Made by a program: the position numbers and the translations under genes. The notes beneath the pieces are model-generated. The model was given only the letters and a program-made list of their open reading frames with translations. It did not search any database and was not told the DNA's origin. Of a stretch of 64,000 bases of DNA, positions 29,383-41,637 are shown piece after piece (the stretch's first letter is position 1; each line of letters begins with the position of its first letter). This stretch comes from Clostridiales bacterium (GTDB lineage: Bacteria; Bacillota; Clostridia; Peptostreptococcales; Acidaminobacteraceae): contig JAFGAC010000109.1 of the NCBI GenBank assembly GCA_016933835.1, positions 36,196 through 100,195 on the forward strand, read 5' to 3'.

Positions 29383-30442
29383 TAAATTAGATTTTATAGT
29401 TGAAAAATATTATGATTTGGGATTGAAAATATCTGATCCAGAAGTAATCAACGACAATAGAAATTGGCAGAAGCTTATGAAAGAGCACAGTGAGTTGACG
29501 CCGATTGTAGAAGCTTATTCAGCCTATAAAAATGCAAAAAAAGAGCTTGAAGAGGCAAAAGAGCTTTTAGCTGGTAGTGATGAAGACATTAAAGAGTTGG
29601 CTAAAATGGAGATAGAAGAATTATTAGAGAAAATCAGTGAATATGAAATTGAACTTAAGAAACTGTTGCTTCCTAAAAATGAAAACGATGAAAAAAATGT
29701 TATCGTTGAAATTAGGGCGGGTGCTGGTGGTGATGAGGCCGGTTTGTTTGCCAGTGAGCTTTTGAGAATGTATGTTCGATATGCTGAAAGACGAAACTGG
29801 AAGGTTGATATGATCAGTTTGTCTGATACAGGTGTAGGTGGTATAAAGGAAGCGTCGTTTCAAATAAACGGACGAGGTGCTTATTCGAGATTGAAATACG
29901 AAAGTGGTGTCCATCGTGTTCAAAGAGTTCCTGAAACTGAATCTGGAGGCAGAATACACACTTCTACGGCTACTGTGGCAGTACTTCCTGAAGCGGAAGA
30001 GGTTGATGTAGAGATAAATCAAAATGATTTAAGAGTAGATGTCTATCGGTCATCTGGAAATGGTGGTCAAAGTGTCAACACTACAGACTCTGCAGTAAGA
30101 ATCACACATTTGCCTACTGGTATGGTCGTTACATGTCAGGATGAAAAATCTCAACTCAAAAATAAAGATAAGGCAATGAAAGTATTAAGAGCGAGATTAT
30201 ATGATATTAAATTAGCAGAGCAGAATCAAGAAATTGCTGATCAGAGAAAATCACAAGTAGGAACTGGTGATCGATCGGGAAAAATAAGAACATATAATTT
30301 TCCGCAAGGAAGAATTACTGACCATCGAGTACATGTAGCCGTTCATAAAATGAGCAGTTTTCTTGATGGTGATATAGATGAGATGATTGATGCTCTAATT
30401 ACAAGTTTTCAAGCGGAAGCCTTAAAAAATATCAATGAATAA
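29375..30442 (+). CDS. prfA: Peptide chain release factor 1
   Basis: Terminates translation at UAA and UAG. 355 residues, with the GGQ catalytic motif at residues 230-232 and [16 protein letters not shown] [15 protein letters not shown] upstream. The codon-reading PxT region is in line with RF1 spacing ([20 protein letters not shown]). Starts eight bases inside prmC. Confidence 0.97.
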   Translation: MFDKLDFIVEKYYDLGLKISDPEVINDNRNWQKLMKEHSELTPIVEAYSAYKNAKKELEEAKELLAGSDEDIKELAKMEIEELLEKISEYEIELKKLLLPKNENDEKNVIVEIRAGAGGDEAGLFASELLRMYVRYAERRNWKVDMISLSDTGVGGIKEASFQINGRGAYSRLKYESGVHRVQRVPETESGGRIHTSTATVAVLPEAEEVDVEINQNDLRVDVYRSSGNGGQSVNTTDSAVRITHLPTGMVVTCQDEKSQLKNKDKAMKVLRARLYDIKLAEQNQEIADQRKSQVGTGDRSGKIRTYNFPQGRITDHRVHVAVHKMSSFLDGDIDEMIDALITSFQAEALKNINE

Positions 30443-30445
30443 CGG

Positions 30446-30473
30446 TTGAAAATATTTTTAAAAAGAGTATACT
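30446..30473 (+). promoter_or_regulatory. Promoter and about 100-base leader of the CPA2 antiporter gene
   Basis: TTGAAA (30446-30451), a 16-base spacer and TATACT (30468-30473), just past the prfA stop. The transcript would carry a leader of about 100 bases with a TTTCGG/CCGAAA pairing (about 30531-30557) near the ribosome site GGAGGG. No known riboswitch recognised. Confidence 0.55.
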
Positions 30474-30578
30474 TTTTAATTGAGGTCATTAATGAAGCGT
30501 TATAAGGTGTAACAATGTAATAATAAGCCAATTTCGGTTCATAAATCATTTCCGAAAATAATTATTTTTGGAGGGAAT

Positions 30579-31721
30579 ATGGAATCAGAATACATGTTTC
30601 TCATAAATATTGCAGCTATACTTTTAGCAGCTAATATTGGTGGAATAATAAGTGTAAAATTTAAACAACCAGCTGTTTTAGGACAGATCCTAATGGGGAT
30701 AGTTTTAGGTGCTGGTTTAATTGAAAAGACAGAGTTGATTACTCATTTGGCTGAAATTGGTGTAATATTTTTAATGTTCATCGCTGGACTTGAAACCGAT
30801 GTCAACGAGCTGAAAGAATCTGGGAAATCATCATCTTTGATTGCTATAGGTGGTGTAATTGTACCTTTTGTATTGGTTGGTGGCGCTGCTTATATCGTAA
30901 CAAATGACCTGATGATCAGTGTATTCATGGGAATTGTCTCTACAGCAACTTCGGTCAGTATAAGTGTTCAAACTTTAAGAGAAATCGGTCAACTCAGGAC
31001 AAAACAAGGCATTAGTATTTTAGGTGCTGCAATCATTGATGATATCATAGGTATACTGCTACTGACAATTGTAGTAGGCATTGTCAGTCCTGAATCCAGC
31101 AGCAGCATTTTAGTTGTTCTCTGGAAAATTAGTTTGTTTTTTTTGATTACTTTTGTATTTGGCCTTATAATTACGAAATTAATTAGAAGTCTTGATTTGA
31201 AAATAAACTTTGAAGATAAAATAGTTACTTATGCGATTGTAATTTGTTTTATGTTGGCTTTCATGTCAGAAGAACTCGGAGTGGCAGCTATTACTGGAGC
31301 TTATTTCTCAGGTGTCGTATTTTCAATGACTGAACATAGACACCGGGTCTCACATGATATCAATAAGATAGCCACAACTTTGTTTACACCCATATTTTTT
31401 GTTTCTATTGGAATGGGTGTTGATTTAAAAAGTGCACTGTCTGCTTTGGGAATAGGTTCTATTCTTATTGTGATGGCAATTATCGGTAAAATTATCGGTA
31501 GTGGACTAGGTGCGCGATTTTCAGGATTCAATAAAGCGGAAGCTTTGCAGATTGGATTCGGAATGGTTCCACGAGCAGAAGTGGCGATCATCATTGCCAA
31601 TTTAGGATTGAAATTAAATGTTATATCGGATCAAGAGATAGCGACTGTCATCTTGATGGTGCTTGTTACGACACTTGTAACACCTTCATTGTTGAAATGG
31701 TCTTTTGCGAGAATAAAATAG
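30579..31721 (+). CDS. CPA2-family cation/proton antiporter (KefB/NapA type)
   Basis: Membrane antiporter of 380 residues with about eleven to twelve helices and no C-terminal TrkA-N domain. Family features: KQPAVLGQILMGIVLGAGL at the second helix, EIGVIFLMFIAGLETD, the AAIIDDIIGI segment with two Asp that form the ion site, and a late MVPRAEVAIIIA. The DD pair suggests electrogenic Na+/H+ exchange, relevant in a cell that seems to use Na+ energetics. Monocistronic. Confidence 0.9.
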   Translation: MESEYMFLINIAAILLAANIGGIISVKFKQPAVLGQILMGIVLGAGLIEKTELITHLAEIGVIFLMFIAGLETDVNELKESGKSSSLIAIGGVIVPFVLVGGAAYIVTNDLMISVFMGIVSTATSVSISVQTLREIGQLRTKQGISILGAAIIDDIIGILLLTIVVGIVSPESSSSILVVLWKISLFFLITFVFGLIITKLIRSLDLKINFEDKIVTYAIVICFMLAFMSEELGVAAITGAYFSGVVFSMTEHRHRVSHDINKIATTLFTPIFFVSIGMGVDLKSALSALGIGSILIVMAIIGKIIGSGLGARFSGFNKAEALQIGFGMVPRAEVAIIIANLGLKLNVISDQEIATVILMVLVTTLVTPSLLKWSFARIK

Positions 31722-31750
31722 ATAGGACATTGTTCTATCTATATCTTTAT
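31719..31750 (+). terminator. Weak intrinsic terminator after the antiporter gene
   Basis: Nine-pair stem (31719-31727 with 31733-31741, one G-T pair) that includes the stop codon, followed by TATCTTTATG rather than a continuous T-run. Confidence 0.55.
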
Positions 31751-31767
31751 GTTTGGATGCGTGTCAT

Positions 31768-32802
31768 ATGATAGATACAATAATTATAAGAGAAAACAGA
31801 ATAAATGAAGCAGCGGACGCACTTAAGAAAGGACAATTGGTTGTTTTTCCAACTGAAACTGTATATGGTCTAGGCGCAGATGCTTTAAATCCAGAAGCTG
31901 TAAAAAAAATATTTGTCGCTAAAGGCAGACCGACTGATAATCCTTTGATTGTTCATATTTCGTGTAGAGAGCAGCTGATTGAGCTAGTTGAAGAAATAAC
32001 ACCGACAGCAGAAAAGTTGATGGCAATTTTTTGGCCAGGTCCACTGACAATAGTCATGAAAAAATCCAAGATAGTGCCAGATGTGATTACAGGTGGATTG
32101 GATACTGTAGCAATAAGAATGCCGAGCCACCCATTAGCTATGGAACTAATTCGACTATCCGGGGTTCCAGTTGCAGCACCAAGCGCGAATATCTCAGGGA
32201 AACCGAGTCCGACAAGTGAGAGGCATGTTATTGAAGATTTAAAGGGTAGAGTCGATTATATACTGCTTGGAGGAGATACTGAAGTAGGGTTGGAATCAAC
32301 AGTATTGGATATAAGTGGGACAAAAGCACAAATTTTAAGACCAGGAGTCATTACCTATGATGACATTTTTAATGTCATTGGGGAACTAAGTTATGATCCT
32401 CATTTAATTGATGAGAATTCAACTCCGAAGTCACCTGGAATGAAATACAAACATTATTCACCTGAAGCAGAAGTTATAATTGTAAAAGGTAACAAGAAGA
32501 GTGTTAAGATACAAGAAATGATTGATGAGTATACATTGGAACATAAAAAAGTAGGATTAATGGCAACTGATAATCTGTTGAATTCATTTGACGAGGTGAT
32601 CAAATGCTCATTAGGTAACGCCAATAGCATAGATGATGTTGGGAATAAACTGTTTAGATGTTTACGATATTTAGACCAGCTAAAAGTAGATGTCATTATT
32701 TCAGAGTCCTTTGATAAAAAAGGATTTGGAATAGCCATTATGAATCGCTTGGAAAAAGCGGCTGGTTTTCATATTATAGATTCAGAGGAGGATGAAAGAT
32801 GA
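31768..32802 (+). CDS. sua5: L-threonylcarbamoyladenylate synthase, long form (YrdC plus Sua5 domains)
   Basis: Makes threonylcarbamoyl-AMP for the t6A modification at A37 of ANN-decoding tRNAs. 344 residues: the YrdC domain (about 10-210) with FPTETVYGLGADA, KGRPTDNPL and PSANISGKPSPT, then the C-terminal Sua5 domain. ATG at 31768 starts closest to the YrdC core; a TTG five codons earlier is possible. Neither has a strong ribosome site. Overlaps rpiB by four bases. Confidence 0.93.
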   Translation: MIDTIIIRENRINEAADALKKGQLVVFPTETVYGLGADALNPEAVKKIFVAKGRPTDNPLIVHISCREQLIELVEEITPTAEKLMAIFWPGPLTIVMKKSKIVPDVITGGLDTVAIRMPSHPLAMELIRLSGVPVAAPSANISGKPSPTSERHVIEDLKGRVDYILLGGDTEVGLESTVLDISGTKAQILRPGVITYDDIFNVIGELSYDPHLIDENSTPKSPGMKYKHYSPEAEVIIVKGNKKSVKIQEMIDEYTLEHKKVGLMATDNLLNSFDEVIKCSLGNANSIDDVGNKLFRCLRYLDQLKVDVIISESFDKKGFGIAIMNRLEKAAGFHIIDSEEDER

Positions 32803-33239
32803 AAATAGGAATGGGCAGTGACCATGGTGGGTATGAATTGAAAGAATTCATTAAAGAGTATCTGACCAGTAAGCAATATGAAGTAATTGATTACGGCACT
32901 TACTCCTTGGAATCCGTAGATTATCCTGACTATGGAGAGAAAGTTGCACATGGTGTAGTTTCAGGTGAAATAGAAATCGGAATTATTATGTGTGGTACAG
33001 GAATTGGAATTTCAATTGCAGCAAATAAAGTTAAAGGTATAAGAGCAGCCGTTGTCAGTGAAGAATTCAGTGCGAGAATGGCAAAAGCTCATAACAATGC
33101 CAATATTTTAGCAATGGGTGGCAGAGTTGTAGGAAAAGACCTTGCAAAAAGCATTGTAGATGCTTATTTGAATGCTGAATTTGAAGGAGATAGGCATCAA
33201 AGACGCATTGATAAAATAATGAATATAGAAAATAACTAA
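32799..33239 (+). CDS. rpiB: Ribose-5-phosphate isomerase B
   Basis: Interconverts ribose-5-phosphate and ribulose-5-phosphate. 146 residues, with [10 protein letters not shown] at the N-terminus and the catalytic Cys in [28 protein letters not shown] precedes the start, which overlaps the sua5 stop. The sua5-rpiB-upp order is common in Firmicutes. Confidence 0.95.
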   Translation: MKIGMGSDHGGYELKEFIKEYLTSKQYEVIDYGTYSLESVDYPDYGEKVAHGVVSGEIEIGIIMCGTGIGISIAANKVKGIRAAVVSEEFSARMAKAHNNANILAMGGRVVGKDLAKSIVDAYLNAEFEGDRHQRRIDKIMNIENN

Positions 33240-33252
33240 AGGAGAGGATAAT

Positions 33253-33882
33253 ATGGGTAAAGTATTTGAAATGGATCATCCTTTGATTCAACATAAGCTG
33301 ACATTGATAAGAGATAAAAACACGGGGTCAAAAGAATTCAGAGAACTTGTTAAAGAAGTTTCCATGCTATTGGCGTATGAAGTGACAAGAGATCTTCAAT
33401 TAGAAGAAACTGAGGTTGAAACACCTATCCAAATGACAAAATCAAAAATTTTGTCCGGTAGGAAATTGGGAATAGTACCGATATTGAGAGCAGGACTTGG
33501 TATGGTTGACGGATTTTTAAATTTGCTTCCAGCTGCAAAAGTAGGGCATGTTGGCTTATATAGAGATCCAGAGACTTTAGAGCCTGTTGAATATTATGTT
33601 AAATTGCCATCAGATGTCAATGAAAGAGAATTAATCATACTAGATCCAATGTTGGCTACAGGTGGAAGTGCAAATGCAGCGATAGGTTTCTTGAAAAATA
33701 GAGGCGCGGAAATGATAAAATTTGTTTGTCTTATAGGATGCCCTGAGGGAATTGCGGCTGTGCAAAAAGCTCATCCAGATGTAGATATTTATGTTGCATC
33801 GATTGATGAAAAATTGAATGAGCATGCATATATTGTACCTGGACTTGGAGATGCTGGAGATAGACTGTTCGGAACTAAGTAA
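33253..33882 (+). CDS. upp: Uracil phosphoribosyltransferase
   Basis: Pyrimidine salvage enzyme making UMP, 209 residues. PRPP-binding motif [14 protein letters not shown] and uracil-loop [13 protein letters not shown] are both intact. Ends in a strong terminator. Confidence 0.97.
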   Translation: MGKVFEMDHPLIQHKLTLIRDKNTGSKEFRELVKEVSMLLAYEVTRDLQLEETEVETPIQMTKSKILSGRKLGIVPILRAGLGMVDGFLNLLPAAKVGHVGLYRDPETLEPVEYYVKLPSDVNERELIILDPMLATGGSANAAIGFLKNRGAEMIKFVCLIGCPEGIAAVQKAHPDVDIYVASIDEKLNEHAYIVPGLGDAGDRLFGTK

Positions 33883-33910
33883 AAAAGAAGGGCTGAGCCC
33901 TTCTTTTTTA
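33881..33910 (+). terminator. Intrinsic terminator after upp
   Basis: Perfect 13-pair stem (33881-33893 with 33897-33909, loop TGA) whose 3' arm ends in six T. Confidence 0.92.
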
Positions 33911-33936
33911 CTTATCCAGTTGAGTATGTTAACAAA

Positions 33937-33965
33937 TTGACACATTTGGTCAATTAGTGTAGATT
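33937..33965 (+). promoter_or_regulatory. Possible promoter of the dCMP deaminase operon
   Basis: Perfect TTGACA (33937-33942), a 17-base spacer and a weaker TAGATT (33960-33965). A TATAAT at 34014-34019, closer to the gene, has no good -35 partner. Confidence 0.5.
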
Positions 33966-34035
33966 AGTAGTAGAATATTTTTTGATTTTATAGGATTACA
34001 AAATAATTTGTATTATAATTGATACGAGGTGTCTA

Positions 34036-34530
34036 ATGGATTCTAAACGAAGAGAAAAAACAAATTACTATCTTGATATTGCAGAGTCAGTTCTTAAAAG
34101 AGGAACTTGCTTAAGGAGAAATTACGGTGCGATTATTGTAAAGCATGATGAAATAATATCTACTGGTTATACAGGAGCGCCTCGGGGAAGAGAAAATTGT
34201 ATTGACTTAGGATTCTGTATTCGAGAAAAGCTTGAAGTCCCTAGAGGCACTCAATATGAGCTTTGCAGAAGTGTTCATGCAGAAGCAAATGCTATAATTT
34301 CCGCATCTAGGAAAGACATGATTGGTTCAGATTTATATTTGGTAGGAGTCGAAAAAGGCACTTTGAAATATGTACAGAATGCCAATAGTTGCTCCATGTG
34401 TAAAAGACTGATAATAAATGCTGGAATTGACAGAGTGATTATCAGAGACAGTATAGAAAATTATAGAATAATAGAGGTTGCTGAGTGGATTGAAAATGAT
34501 GATTCTCTGAGCAGCCAATCTGGATATTGA
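34036..34530 (+). CDS. Deoxycytidylate (dCMP) deaminase family protein
   Basis: Zn-dependent deaminase of 164 residues, likely converting dCMP to dUMP for thymidylate synthesis. Zn site: HAEANAII, and SCSMCKRLI, in which Ser replaces the usual Pro before the first Cys. KRGTCLRRNYGAII near the N-terminus and GYTGAPRG are typical of the ComEB/dCMP deaminase group. GAGGTG precedes the ATG. Followed closely by the tagO-like gene, a frequent clostridial neighbourhood. Confidence 0.88.
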   Translation: MDSKRREKTNYYLDIAESVLKRGTCLRRNYGAIIVKHDEIISTGYTGAPRGRENCIDLGFCIREKLEVPRGTQYELCRSVHAEANAIISASRKDMIGSDLYLVGVEKGTLKYVQNANSCSMCKRLIINAGIDRVIIRDSIENYRIIEVAEWIENDDSLSSQSGY

Positions 34531-34542
34531 TGAGGTGTCATA

Positions 34543-35568
34543 TTGTTTAAATATATTTTTGCTTTTATCACTGCAGTTGTTGTCAGTGTTGTTCTAACAC
34601 CTCTAATTATTGCATTAGCTCATAAAATAGGTGCTATTGATGTGCCTAAAGATGACAGAAGAGTACATACAGTTCCGATTCCAAGAATTGGTGGGTTGTC
34701 GTTGTTTTTTGCTTTTTTGATTTCAGTATCTATTTTTTCAGATTTAGAAAGCCAAAAAATATTTGGACTTATTTTAGGATCTTTAATAATTGTCATTACT
34801 GGTTTAGTAGATGATGTCAAAGGAATTAATGCAAAATCAAAATTAGCAATGCAGATTATAGCAGCATCAGTGTTGTATTATTATGGTTTTAGAGTTGAAT
34901 TTTTTACGAATCTGTTGAATGTCGGCGATATTATTTCTATTGGAATGCTGAGTTTTCCAATTACAATATTTTGGATTGTGGGAATTACAAATACAATAAA
35001 CCTAATTGATGGACTAGATGGATTGGCTGTTGGAATCAGTACGATTGCAGCATTGACGCTTGCGTATGTCTCTTTTTATTTTGGAAGAAGTGAAGCATTG
35101 CTTTTAAGTGTAATCATCATTGGAGCCAATATGGGATTTTTACCATATAATTTTAATCCAGCTAAAATTTTCATGGGGGATACTGGTTCGTTGTTTTTAG
35201 GATTTTTATTGGCTGCTATTTCTATCGAAGGTGCCATAAAGAGTGCAACAGCTATCGCTGTATTGATACCTATCATGACGCTCGGACTTCCTATTTTTGA
35301 TACGACTTTCGCAATTATAAGAAGATGGATCAACAAAAGGCCTCTGATGGAAGCTGATAAAGGCCACTTGCATCATCGATTGATGTCGATGGGAATTGAT
35401 CATAGAAAAACAGTACTGATACTGTATCTGATAGGAACGCTTCTTGGAATCAGTGTTATATTATTAATCAACAATCTTGTCGTAAATACAGTGATAACTA
35501 TGGGAATAACTGGATTCCTTGTATATATTCCTATATTGGTAACAACCAGGAGAAAAAATGATGAATAA
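34543..35568 (+). CDS. tagO: Undecaprenyl-phosphate GlcNAc-1-phosphate transferase (TagO/WecA family)
   Basis: Polytopic membrane enzyme of 341 residues that starts teichoic-acid or surface-glycan synthesis on undecaprenyl phosphate. Conserved motifs: GLVDDVKGI, NTINLIDGLDGLA, KIFMGDTGSLFLG, and the C-terminal KGHLHHRLM loop. The start is TTG at 34543 after GAGGTG. Its stop overlaps the UDP-GlcNAc epimerase gene, linking the two in one pathway. Confidence 0.92.
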   Translation: MFKYIFAFITAVVVSVVLTPLIIALAHKIGAIDVPKDDRRVHTVPIPRIGGLSLFFAFLISVSIFSDLESQKIFGLILGSLIIVITGLVDDVKGINAKSKLAMQIIAASVLYYYGFRVEFFTNLLNVGDIISIGMLSFPITIFWIVGITNTINLIDGLDGLAVGISTIAALTLAYVSFYFGRSEALLLSVIIIGANMGFLPYNFNPAKIFMGDTGSLFLGFLLAAISIEGAIKSATAIAVLIPIMTLGLPIFDTTFAIIRRWINKRPLMEADKGHLHHRLMSMGIDHRKTVLILYLIGTLLGISVILLINNLVVNTVITMGITGFLVYIPILVTTRRKNDE

Positions 35569-36691
35569 AATAAAAGTTTTATCTGTATTCGGAACAAGAC
35601 CAGAGGCAATTAAAATGGCTCCTTTAGTAAAAAAACTTATAGAAAATGAAGTAGACTTTGATTCTAAGGTACTAGTAACTGCACAACATCGTGAGATGTT
35701 GGATCAAGTTTTAGATATTTTTGAAATAGTGCCAGATTATGATTTGAATATCATGAAACATGGACAGACGCTAGGTGATATCACAAGTGAAGTCATAAAA
35801 GGACTAGATGGTATACTGAAAGAATTTTCTCCCGATATAGTGCTTGTTCATGGTGATACAACTACTAGTTTTGCTGCAGCTCTAGCGGCCTTTTACAATC
35901 AAGTAACAGTGGGTCATGTGGAAGCGGGCCTTAGAAGTGGCAATAAGTATTCACCTTATCCGGAAGAAATGAATAGAAGTTTGACTGGCAGAATAGCGGA
36001 TTTTCACTTTGCTCCTACAAAAGGAAATGAAGAAAATCTTATAATTGAAAATATTGATAGAGAAAATATCTATATAACAGGGAATACAGTTATTGATGCT
36101 TTAAAAAGTGTTGTGGATGAAAAATTTAAATTTAGCCAAGCAGTTTTGGCTAAGCTTGATTTTGAAAATCGAAGAGTTTTACTTCTGACTGCTCATCGAA
36201 GAGAAAACATCGGTGAACCGATGGAAAATATTTTCAAAGCAATATTAAAAATCGTTCAAGAATTTGATGATGTGGAATTGATTTACCCTGTTCATATGAA
36301 TCCAGTTGTTCAAAATACAGCACAAAGGATATTAGGGAGCGAAGAGAGGATACATTTGATTGAGCCTTTAGAATATGTACCCTTTGCCAATTTGATTTCA
36401 AAATCTTTTTTAGTATTGACAGATTCAGGGGGAATCCAAGAAGAAGCACCTGCACTTGGTAAACCAGTTCTTGTTTTGAGAGAAGAAACTGAAAGACCTG
36501 AAGCAGTCGATGCAGGCACGGTCAAAATTGTTGGAACTAATGAAAATAATGTTTATGATGCAATCAAACTATTGCTGACTAATAAAAAAGAATACGAAGA
36601 AATGGCCAATGCTGTGAATCCTTATGGTGATGGAGAAACAGCACAAAGAATAATAGATATTATTAAAAAAAAGTCAAACTTTAATAGATAA
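35558..36691 (+). CDS. wecB: UDP-N-acetylglucosamine 2-epimerase, non-hydrolysing
   Basis: Makes UDP-ManNAc for wall teichoic acid or related polymers, 377 residues. Motifs: GTRPEAIKMAPL at the N-terminus, HGDTTTSFAAALAAFY, GHVEAGLRSG, PEEMNR, TAHRREN, and TDSGGIQEEAPALGKP. The start at 35558 has AGGAG five bases away; the next codon is also ATG and spaces better at eight. Also called mnaA. Confidence 0.95.
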   Translation: MMNKIKVLSVFGTRPEAIKMAPLVKKLIENEVDFDSKVLVTAQHREMLDQVLDIFEIVPDYDLNIMKHGQTLGDITSEVIKGLDGILKEFSPDIVLVHGDTTTSFAAALAAFYNQVTVGHVEAGLRSGNKYSPYPEEMNRSLTGRIADFHFAPTKGNEENLIIENIDRENIYITGNTVIDALKSVVDEKFKFSQAVLAKLDFENRRVLLLTAHRRENIGEPMENIFKAILKIVQEFDDVELIYPVHMNPVVQNTAQRILGSEERIHLIEPLEYVPFANLISKSFLVLTDSGGIQEEAPALGKPVLVLREETERPEAVDAGTVKIVGTNENNVYDAIKLLLTNKKEYEEMANAVNPYGDGETAQRIIDIIKKKSNFNR

Positions 36692-36692
36692 A

Positions 36693-36722
36693 TTGTAGAC
36701 TGTTTTATGTTATTCTTATAAA
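36693..36722 (+). promoter_or_regulatory. Promoter of the atoDA-F-ATPase unit
   Basis: TTGTAG (36693-36698), an 18-base spacer and TATAAA (36717-36722), 28 bases before atoD. I see no promoter or terminator from here to the end of atpC that would split the unit. Confidence 0.55.
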
Positions 36723-36750
36723 GGCTAGTAAATTATAGGGGTGGGAAAAA

Positions 36751-37404
36751 ATGAAGAAAATCAAAAGCGTAGAAGAAGCATTGTCTTACATTAAACCTGG
36801 AATGACAATTATGGTTGGCGGTTTTTTAGGTGTTGGTTCTCCTGAACTTCTTATTGATGCTATCATTGAAAGAAAAATAGGTGATTTGACATTAATTGCC
36901 AATGACACGAGTTTTCCTGATCAGAATTATGGAAAATTAGTGGTCAATAAGCTGATAAAGAAAGTTATTACCAGCCATATTGGAACAAATCCAGAATCAG
37001 GTTTGCAAATGCATTCGGGTGAAATGGAAATCATTTTAACGCCACAGGGAACTCTAGTGGAACAAATTAGAGCAGGTGGTGCAGGGCTAGGTGGTGTTAT
37101 AACGCCTACAGGCCTTGGTACAGTTGTTGAAGATGGCAAGCAAAAGATTGAAATTGATGGAAAATCATTCCTTGTAGAAAAACCGCTGCGAGCTGATGTT
37201 GCCCTTCTAAGAGGTGCTAAAGTCGATAGAAAAGGAAATATTTGCTATGATTTAGCTGCTAGAAATTTCAATCCAATCATGGCAATGGCTGCGGATATAG
37301 TTATTGTAGAAGCTGATGAAATTGTAGAAACAGGTGAAATTGACCCCAATTTTGTTATGACACCTCATATTTTTGTAGATGTGATTGTAAAAGGAGGCAA
37401 ATAA
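36751..37404 (+). CDS. atoD: Acetate/butyrate-acetoacetate CoA-transferase subunit A (AtoD-like)
   Basis: CoA-transferase alpha subunit of 217 residues. [15 protein letters not shown] near the N-terminus and the glycine-rich [15 protein letters not shown] are typical of the family. With the beta subunit it would move CoA between acetoacetate and acetate or butyrate. That fits kce, which produces acetoacetate. AGGGGTGGG precedes the ATG. Confidence 0.93.
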   Translation: MKKIKSVEEALSYIKPGMTIMVGGFLGVGSPELLIDAIIERKIGDLTLIANDTSFPDQNYGKLVVNKLIKKVITSHIGTNPESGLQMHSGEMEIILTPQGTLVEQIRAGGAGLGGVITPTGLGTVVEDGKQKIEIDGKSFLVEKPLRADVALLRGAKVDRKGNICYDLAARNFNPIMAMAADIVIVEADEIVETGEIDPNFVMTPHIFVDVIVKGGK

Positions 37405-37405
37405 C

Positions 37406-38065
37406 ATGGATTCAAATAAAGTTAAAGAAATTATTGCAAAAAGAGTTGCTAAGGAGTTTAAAGATGGAAATTTAGTCAATCTGGGAATTGGATTGCCGAC
37501 TCTTGTAGCAAATTACATACCTAAAGATGTGGAAGTGACACTTCAATCGGAAAATGGATTTATAGGAATGGGAACGGCGCCTCTTCCTGGTCAAGAAAAT
37601 CCTAATCTGGTTAATGCAGGTTCTCAGCCGGTTACAATCAATGAAGGAGCTGCTTTTTTTGACAGTTCAATTTCATTCTCTATCATCAGAGGTGGCCATC
37701 TTGATTTTACAGTACTTGGAGCGCTTCAAGTAGATGAAAAAGGAAATTTAGCCAATTGGATGATACCTGGCAAAAAAGTACCGGGAATGGGTGGTGCAAT
37801 GGATTTGGTGACTGGTGCGAAAAAAGTGATTGTAGCAATGACGCATACTGCAAAAGGAAGTATTAAAATCATGAAGGAGTGTACATTGCCTTTAACTGCA
37901 AAAGCACAAGTTGACATGATTGTCACTGAAATGGGTGTCATGGTAGTGACTGACAAAGGATTGCTTTTGAAGGAAAAAAATCCTTTGTATTCAATTGAAG
38001 AAATTCAAGCGCAGACAGAAGCAATTCTAATTATCGCTGAAGATCTTAAAGAGATGGAGATTTAA
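37406..38065 (+). CDS. atoA: Acetate/butyrate-acetoacetate CoA-transferase subunit B (AtoA-like)
   Basis: CoA-transferase beta subunit of 219 residues. The catalytic Glu lies in [10 protein letters not shown], where it forms the glutamyl-CoA intermediate. GAFFDSS-like [17 protein letters not shown] follows. AGGAGG lies just upstream; one base separates it from atoD. Only two bases separate its stop from the first gene of the F-ATPase cluster. Confidence 0.94.
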   Translation: MDSNKVKEIIAKRVAKEFKDGNLVNLGIGLPTLVANYIPKDVEVTLQSENGFIGMGTAPLPGQENPNLVNAGSQPVTINEGAAFFDSSISFSIIRGGHLDFTVLGALQVDEKGNLANWMIPGKKVPGMGGAMDLVTGAKKVIVAMTHTAKGSIKIMKECTLPLTAKAQVDMIVTEMGVMVVTDKGLLLKEKNPLYSIEEIQAQTEAILIIAEDLKEMEI

Positions 38066-38067
38066 AT

Positions 38068-38298
38068 TTGAGGAAATTAGATTTTAAGGCATTGCAAAAT
38101 CTAACGTTAGTAACGCATATAGGAATCATAATGATTCTACCTATTTTTGGAGGGGTCTACTTAGGTAGCTATTTAGACACTCGATTTGGTACAGGAAGCA
38201 TCTTTTTGTTGATAGGCATTATATTGGGAGTTGTTATGTCTTTTATGAATCTTTTTAAAATTGCTCTCAGAAAATCTAAGAACAAAGATGGGAAATAA
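38068..38298 (+). CDS. atpZ: AtpZ-like small membrane protein of the ATP synthase operon
   Basis: A 76-residue protein with two membrane helices and a basic tail. GGVYLGSYLDTRFGTG between the helices is typical of the AtpZ / ATPase_gene1 family, which assists ATP synthase assembly or ion supply. The start is TTG at 38068 with GGAGA eight bases upstream. One base separates it from the next gene. Confidence 0.85.
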   Translation: MRKLDFKALQNLTLVTHIGIIMILPIFGGVYLGSYLDTRFGTGSIFLLIGIILGVVMSFMNLFKIALRKSKNKDGK

Positions 38299-38299
38299 T

Positions 38300-38706
38300 A
38301 TGCAAGAAGTAAAAAAAATGACTATTAGAACAATTGCAATTTCAGTACTTATTGCTATCAGTACTATTTTGATCGCATATTTTATATTTGATGACAGTAA
38401 ACCGATTATAATGGGTATTATTTTTGGGAGTGTATTGGGGATGTTGAATTTTTACGATCTTTTTTTAACACTGTCTAAAGCATCAATTATGAATCCGGGA
38501 AAAGCTAGAAATTTTGCTGCTTCAAAATACATACTTCGATATCTGTTTGTAGGCATTGTGATATTTGTGTCTATCAAAGCTGATTATATAAATGTAGTAG
38601 GTACGATTTTTGGATTATTCTTAATTAAATTTGTAATTATTGCTACAAATTTATTTAATGATAGAAGTTTCTTTATGAAAATTATAAAGAGAAAGGAGGA
38701 AAAATA

Positions 38707-38707
<1 letters not shown>
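38300..38707 (+). CDS. atpI: ATP synthase protein I (AtpI-like)
   Basis: A 135-residue protein with four hydrophobic segments. By position and size it is the AtpI assembly factor (c-ring assembly) of F-type operons. The start is taken as the ATG at 38300; longer frames overlap atpZ. Its stop overlaps the GTG start of atpB by one base. Sequence motifs of AtpI are weak, so the call depends on context. Confidence 0.8.
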
Positions 38708-40745
<2,038 letters not shown>

Positions 40746-40754
40746 TTAAATTGA

Positions 40755-41048
<294 letters not shown>

Positions 41049-41070
41049 TTCAAATTAAGGAGGCAAGAAG

Positions 41071-41637
41071 ATGAATTTATTCTCATTAGCTGCCTTGACG
41101 GGAACGAGTGAAGCTGTTTCTCAGGTTGGATTGAAGTTAGGTTTAGTTGAACCGAATTGGACATTTGTATTTCAAATTGCCAATACTCTTATCCTATTTT
41201 TAATATTAAAGAAATTACTCTTTAAGCCTGTAACAGAATTTATGGCAAAACGTCAAGAAGGTATTGAAAATTCATTAAAGGATGCAGAAAACAAGAATTT
41301 AGAAGCTGAAGAATTGATTGCACAATATCATGAGAAAATCAATCAATCTAAGTCTGAAGGAATGGAAATTATCCGTTTGATGACAAAAGAAGCTGAAGGC
41401 CATGGTGCAAGTATTGTTAAAGCTGCTGAAGCTGAAGCAGAAAAAATAAAAAACCATGCTATTCTAGAGATTGAAAGAGAAAGAGAAAAAGCAATTAATT
41501 CGCTTAAAGAAGAAGTTTCTGAAATGATCTTGATGACTGCTTCAAAATTGATAGAAAAAGATTTGAACGATGAAGATCACAAGATATTAATCAAGAAATT
41601 TATAGGCGAAGTGGGCGATTCAAAATGGCAAAATTAG
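41071..41637 (+). CDS. atpF: F-type ATP synthase subunit b
   Basis: Peripheral-stalk subunit of 188 residues. A short N-terminal extension precedes one membrane helix (about residues 30-47, FVFQIANTLILFLILKKLL), then KPVTEFMAKRQEGIENSL opens a long charged coiled coil. AAGGAGG precedes the ATG. Overlaps atpH by 13 bases. Confidence 0.95.
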   Translation: MNLFSLAALTGTSEAVSQVGLKLGLVEPNWTFVFQIANTLILFLILKKLLFKPVTEFMAKRQEGIENSLKDAENKNLEAEELIAQYHEKINQSKSEGMEIIRLMTKEAEGHGASIVKAAEAEAEKIKNHAILEIEREREKAINSLKEEVSEMILMTASKLIEKDLNDEDHKILIKKFIGEVGDSKWQN

